Position numbers and translations under genes: made by a program
Origin: an uncultured Bryobacterales bacterium
GTDB lineage: Bacteria > Acidobacteriota > Terriglobia > Bryobacterales > UBA6623
Direction of reading: 5' to 3'
Length of the DNA stretch: 7,453 bases
Assembly: GCA_946887065.1 (NCBI GenBank)
Contig: CAMPKL010000162.1
Span: forward strand, 1 to 7,453
The notes under the pieces: generated by a model
Told to the model about the DNA's origin: nothing
The model's database searches: none
What the model saw: only the letters and a program-made list of their open reading frames with translations
Shown here: positions 4,782 through 7,453 of the stretch, one piece after another
How positions within the stretch are numbered: the first letter of the stretch is position 1
Layout: each line of letters starts with the position of its first letter

Positions 4782-6650
4782 TCATTGGATGTATCCCAAG
4801 GACTTCAACTGATCGATTTGTCGCTGGCTGCTGTCAATCTGTCCCTCGTCATTGGAGGCGTCGCTCACCATTCCGGCACCCGCGCTCCGATAGGATTCGA
4901 AATCTTCACTCAAGTTTGTGACTAAGGCCCGTTGATCAGGCGTGTCCCCTTCAACAGGCGCCTGCGTGGTCCAATCGCTCAACAAGAGCTCATCCGTAGA
5001 TAGATTGATGACCGCCTTGTAGGGACCGCTACGTACCGATGAGAACGAGTCCCCATAGAGCTGAAAATCTGCAAAAAGAGCTCTGGTTTCATCAGTGACG
5101 CCCAGTTTAGGCAGCGGTATACCGGAAAGACTCTTAGGGTCGTAGTCGATTCCAACAACGTCTAGTATCGTCGGTGTGAGGTCGACAAGAGAGACGCTTT
5201 GGTCGCTCGTAGGGCTGGACGGCTGCATCGATGAGGGGTACTTGATCACTAGGGGGATTTTCAGCAGCGTGTCGCTCATGCTGTTTCCATGTCCTATCCG
5301 CAGCATGTGCGAAGGGTTGTGTTCGTCAGGATCCACCAAGTGCTCACCGTGATCCGAGAAAAAAACGAAGAACGTCTCGTTCCAATCCCTTTCAATGCTC
5401 CAGCTCTCGATCAATCTTTGTAGAAAGCGATCTACATCCTGCACCGCGCGTGAGTAACTCTCACGGATTTGTTGTCGACGTTCCTCCGGGTCTTGGGCCT
5501 GTGAAGAGGAGTCCTCTTTGAGATACCAAGGCTCCCACTGATGGACATCGACATAGTGGACCAATAAAAACAACGGTTCATCAGGATCTGCGGAAGCAAC
5601 CGCTTTCAACGCCGCTTCGTTGACTTGGTCTCCCGGAACAGTGCCAGTATCGACAGCTATATCATTCCCATCGAACGCGAGCCCCGACAAGAAGTACAAC
5701 GGATTGCTTGCGACTACGGCAGTGTTGTAGCCTACCTCGCTGAGTCTGTCGGACAGTGAGACGATGCTGGGAGCGTAGGCGGAGAATAGTCGATCCCCAA
5801 ACGGAAACTGCCCCCCCTCTGGAGGTTTCGCTTGATTCCCAGAGTCGATCGGGTCGCCCCGTTGCCCGGTCCGGTGATATCGGGGCGAAAGTCCGGTCAT
5901 GGCGGAGGCGATCGCCGGCAGAGTCCAACTCGCTGTGCTGAACGCTTGACGATAGACTACAGTCTGACGTTCCTTCGAAAGCGATCGAAGAAATGGCATC
6001 AGGTCGACTTCGCTCTCGTTCGCGGAATAATCATACCTGTGAGTGTCGGAACAGACCATCAGAACATCCGGCGCTCGATCAACAGCATGCGTCAGGCCAC
6101 TGAGTTGCGCGCCGCCGAGAAATAACTTAGCGCTCGGGTTCGGTCCTTTCACTACCCACTTGAAGCGAATGGTCTCGTGCAGGTAAGGGCGCAGGTCGAT
6201 CCGCACGCGCCCGTTCGATAGCGCCGCGCCGGGGTGGCGAAGTACGGTGTCGGAGTCTAGGGAAACAGCCGTAGCGCTGGACAGCAATTCCTCGCGCCCA
6301 TTCACGATTGCGTAAGCGTCGATGCGCTCGACTGACGAATTGCTGGCAAGCGGAACAAACTCTAGAGACTGTCCGCTCGCTATCGTGACAGGATCGGACT
6401 CCACCGATGCTCGCTGAATAGAGTGGGCTCGAATGTGCCAGCGAGCGGAAGGACCGTCGAGAGTCAAAGATTGAGATCCCAGACCAAGGTCCGGACTAGG
6501 CTGAGGGCCCGTGCTCGAGCAAGCCCCAAGGCCGATCACCGCCAAGAGAGCCGAGAGCATCGCAGCAGTCGTACAAGACGTTTGTACGGATAGTCCGGCC
6601 CTAGTCTGGCGTGTCAAAAAGTCCACTTTGCTTCTCTTGTGAACGATCAA
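4782..6650 (-). CDS. Sulfatase-like (alkaline phosphatase superfamily) lipoprotein with Thr in place of the formylglycine Cys (622 aa)
   Basis: The N-terminus has basic residues, a hydrophobic stretch MLSALLAVIGL (31-41) and a lipobox LGAC with C44 as the lipidated residue; serine at +2 argues against inner-membrane retention. A beta-rich region without a recognised family spans about 60-190. The sulfatase fold follows: VLMVCSDTHRYDYS (196-209, D202 as a metal ligand), AFSTASWTLPAIASAMTG (236-253), FVFFSDHGEHL (428-438, D433 and H434), GHGNSMSDTLLKIPLVIKYP (453-472, H454), and a C-terminal QLKSLGYI typical of bacterial relatives. The CxPxR signature is replaced by T243-L-P-A-I, so no formylglycine can form. 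Thr is the nucleophile in phosphoethanolamine and glycerol-phosphate transferases of this superfamily, so phosphate-group transfer or hydrolysis is as likely as sulfatase activity. The start is uncertain: TTG at 6650-6648 gives 622 residues, and a GTG at residue 9 (6626) after a purine-rich AGAGAAG is a good alternative. It is the first gene of the operon. Confidence 0.86.
   Translation of the reverse strand: MIVHKRSKVDFLTRQTRAGLSVQTSCTTAAMLSALLAVIGLGACSSTGPQPSPDLGLGSQSLTLDGPSARWHIRAHSIQRASVESDPVTIASGQSLEFVPLASNSSVERIDAYAIVNGREELLSSATAVSLDSDTVLRHPGAALSNGRVRIDLRPYLHETIRFKWVVKGPNPSAKLFLGGAQLSGLTHAVDRAPDVLMVCSDTHRYDYSANESEVDLMPFLRSLSKERQTVVYRQAFSTASWTLPAIASAMTGLSPRYHRTGQRGDPIDSGNQAKPPEGGQFPFGDRLFSAYAPSIVSLSDRLSEVGYNTAVVASNPLYFLSGLAFDGNDIAVDTGTVPGDQVNEAALKAVASADPDEPLFLLVHYVDVHQWEPWYLKEDSSSQAQDPEERRQQIRESYSRAVQDVDRFLQRLIESWSIERDWNETFFVFFSDHGEHLVDPDEHNPSHMLRIGHGNSMSDTLLKIPLVIKYPSSMQPSSPTSDQSVSLVDLTPTILDVVGIDYDPKSLSGIPLPKLGVTDETRALFADFQLYGDSFSSVRSGPYKAVINLSTDELLLSDWTTQAPVEGDTPDQRALVTNLSEDFESYRSAGAGMVSDASNDEGQIDSSQRQIDQLKSLGYIQ
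6571..6587. repeat. Inverted repeat GTACAA-N5-TTGTAC inside the lipoprotein signal-peptide region
   Basis: Perfect 6-bp arms at 6571-6576 and 6582-6587 flank GACGT. The palindrome lies about 60-80 nt inside the start of the sulfatase-like gene, where an operator or an mRNA hairpin could affect expression. It encodes signal-peptide residues under loose constraint. Coincidence is quite possible. Confidence 0.25.
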
Positions 6651-6882
6651 AGCCTAACGGAACTCCAATCGCGCGGGCGAATCACTGAGCTAGAGGTTAA
6701 AGGATAGCCCAGACGCAGACCCTTGCGTGTGTGATGTCGAACGTATCGCTCGTCGATCCCTCAGTTGGCAATCGGGGGCAGACGCACCTGATCGGCTTGC
6801 GTCCGCGGACCGACAAGAAGTAGCCTCGGAGGACGCAACCGGATTCTTCAGCAACCTAGGGAAGGCCGCGCGCTGTCGCAAA
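6651..6882. promoter_or_regulatory. Divergent intergenic region between the glycan operon and the epimerase gene
   Basis: This 232-nt stretch separates two genes that point away from each other, so promoters for both units are expected here. I found no confident -35/-10 pair. The best rightward candidate is TTGCGT (6723-6728) with TATCGC 15 nt downstream (6744-6749), a poor match. A perfect 10-bp palindrome, GTCCGCGGAC, lies at 6801-6810 and could be an operator. The epimerase frame is open back to 6694 without a plausible protein pattern. The leftward gene has GGAG 12 nt before its TTG start, too far to be an ideal ribosome binding site. Confidence 0.5.
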
Positions 6883-7453
6883 GTGAATCCTGGACCCCAC
6901 CGAAAGAAGGTTTTGTTCTCCTTTGGCACCCGCCCGGAGGCGATCAAGCTCGGGATTCTGCACCGCACCATGGAGCAGCAGCCGGAGTTGTTCGATGTAC
7001 GCTGCGCCGTGAGCGGGCAACACAGAGATTTACTTGATCAAGCGCTAGATGTCTTCTCCATTCGTCCCGATCACGATCTCCGCGTGATGACCGCTAACCA
7101 AGAGCTTTCGACGCTTTCGGGACGCATCGTGGCGGGAATGGGAGAAGTGATTCGGGCCGAGTGCCCCGATGTCGTAATTGTCCAAGGAGATACCACGACA
7201 GCACTGGCGGCGGCGTTGGCCGCCTTCTACAGTCGCATTCCTGTGGCCCACGTCGAGGCTGGCCTCCGAACTCCGGATCCGAATGAGCCCTATCCGGAGC
7301 AGATGAATCGCCTGTTGATCACTCGACTGAGTTCAATCCATTTCGCTCCGACGCAGCACGCCCGGAACAACCTAACTGCCGAAGGGGTGGACCAGAGCGC
7401 CGTGCACGTGAGCGGCAACACAGTCGTCGACGCCCTGCAATACATCCTGGGAC
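6883..7453 (+). CDS. wecB: UDP-N-acetylglucosamine 2-epimerase (non-hydrolysing), N-terminal half; 3' end outside the window
   Basis: The enzyme interconverts UDP-GlcNAc and UDP-ManNAc in the cytoplasm, supplying ManNAc or ManNAcA for capsule, O-antigen or enterobacterial-common-antigen-like glycans. With the GTG at 6883 the visible part has 190 residues, about half of the usual 370-380. The family signature KVLFSFGTRPEAIK (9-22) opens the GT-B-like fold. Residues equivalent to known active-site positions of E. coli WecB are present by my alignment: R17 (R10), K22 (K15), D103 in VQGDTTTALA (D95), E125 in HVEAGLRT (E117), E139 and R143 in YPEQMNRLL (E131 and R135). SGNTVVDAL (177-185) is also characteristic. 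The start is inferred: GTG at 6883 places eight residues before the conserved KVLF, normal for the family. The only other in-frame candidate back to the stop at 6691 is a GTG at 6727, which would add 52 residues of unfamiliar sequence. No clear Shine-Dalgarno sequence precedes 6883. The gene is divergent from the glycosyltransferase operon. Confidence 0.92.
   Translation, partial: MNPGPHRKKVLFSFGTRPEAIKLGILHRTMEQQPELFDVRCAVSGQHRDLLDQALDVFSIRPDHDLRVMTANQELSTLSGRIVAGMGEVIRAECPDVVIVQGDTTTALAAALAAFYSRIPVAHVEAGLRTPDPNEPYPEQMNRLLITRLSSIHFAPTQHARNNLTAEGVDQSAVHVSGNTVVDALQYILG

Noticed and set aside
6690..6971. Minus-strand ORF of 93 codons over the start of the epimerase gene
   Set aside because: It is antisense to the conserved FGTRPEAIK region of the epimerase and has no family resemblance.
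1..7453. CRISPR array, insertion sequence or toxin-antitoxin pair
   Set aside because: I found no regularly spaced repeats, no transposase motifs or terminal inverted repeats, and no small gene pair with such features.

Overview
The window looks like bacterial chromosome from an environmental lineage with a complex cell envelope. Planctomycetota is the best guess, with Acidobacteriota or Myxococcota possible. The main reason is the C-terminus of a DUF1552 protein at the left edge, a family concentrated in those phyla. The lipoprotein sulfatase-like enzyme and the small AT-hook-like basic protein fit as well. No rRNA or other marker allows a firm assignment.

Layout, left to right. Positions 1-339 (+) hold the end of the DUF1552 gene. 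Positions 340-1014 have no convincing protein gene. They do carry the 3' end of a tRNA, most like tRNA-Pro, on the minus strand at 618-648, with no 5' half, next to a pair of 8-bp direct repeats at 773-791. Positions 1015-1236 (-) encode a 73-residue basic protein with an RGRPPG AT-hook core. Positions 1372-6650 (-) form a compact three-gene operon, transcribed right to left: a lipoprotein of the sulfatase/alkaline phosphatase superfamily, an 812-residue protein joining two glycosyltransferases, and a SAM-dependent methyltransferase. The spacing is 27 nt between the first two, and the last two overlap as ATGA. A 232-nt divergent intergenic region (6651-6882) separates this operon from a rightward gene for UDP-N-acetylglucosamine 2-epimerase (wecB-like), cut by the window end.

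How the genes may work together: the epimerase would supply UDP-ManNAc, the double glycosyltransferase would add two sugars to a surface glycan, the methyltransferase would modify or cap the glycan or a precursor, and the exported lipoprotein could change a substituent outside the cytoplasm. This is inferred from family and gene order; no substrate can be read from the sequence.

The most useful structural observation is the truncated tRNA end. A tRNA 3' fragment without its 5' half is the usual scar of a tyrosine-recombinase element integrated into a tRNA gene. Its orientation puts native chromosome on the left (DUF1552 side) and the inserted DNA on the right, so the polysaccharide locus may sit on a genomic island. 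Hand-counted base composition of single 60-nt rows differs across that boundary (63% GC at 121-180, 47% at 1501-1560 and at 5041-5100), but the AT-hook gene on the same side is 73% GC at 1081-1140, so composition alone does not settle it.
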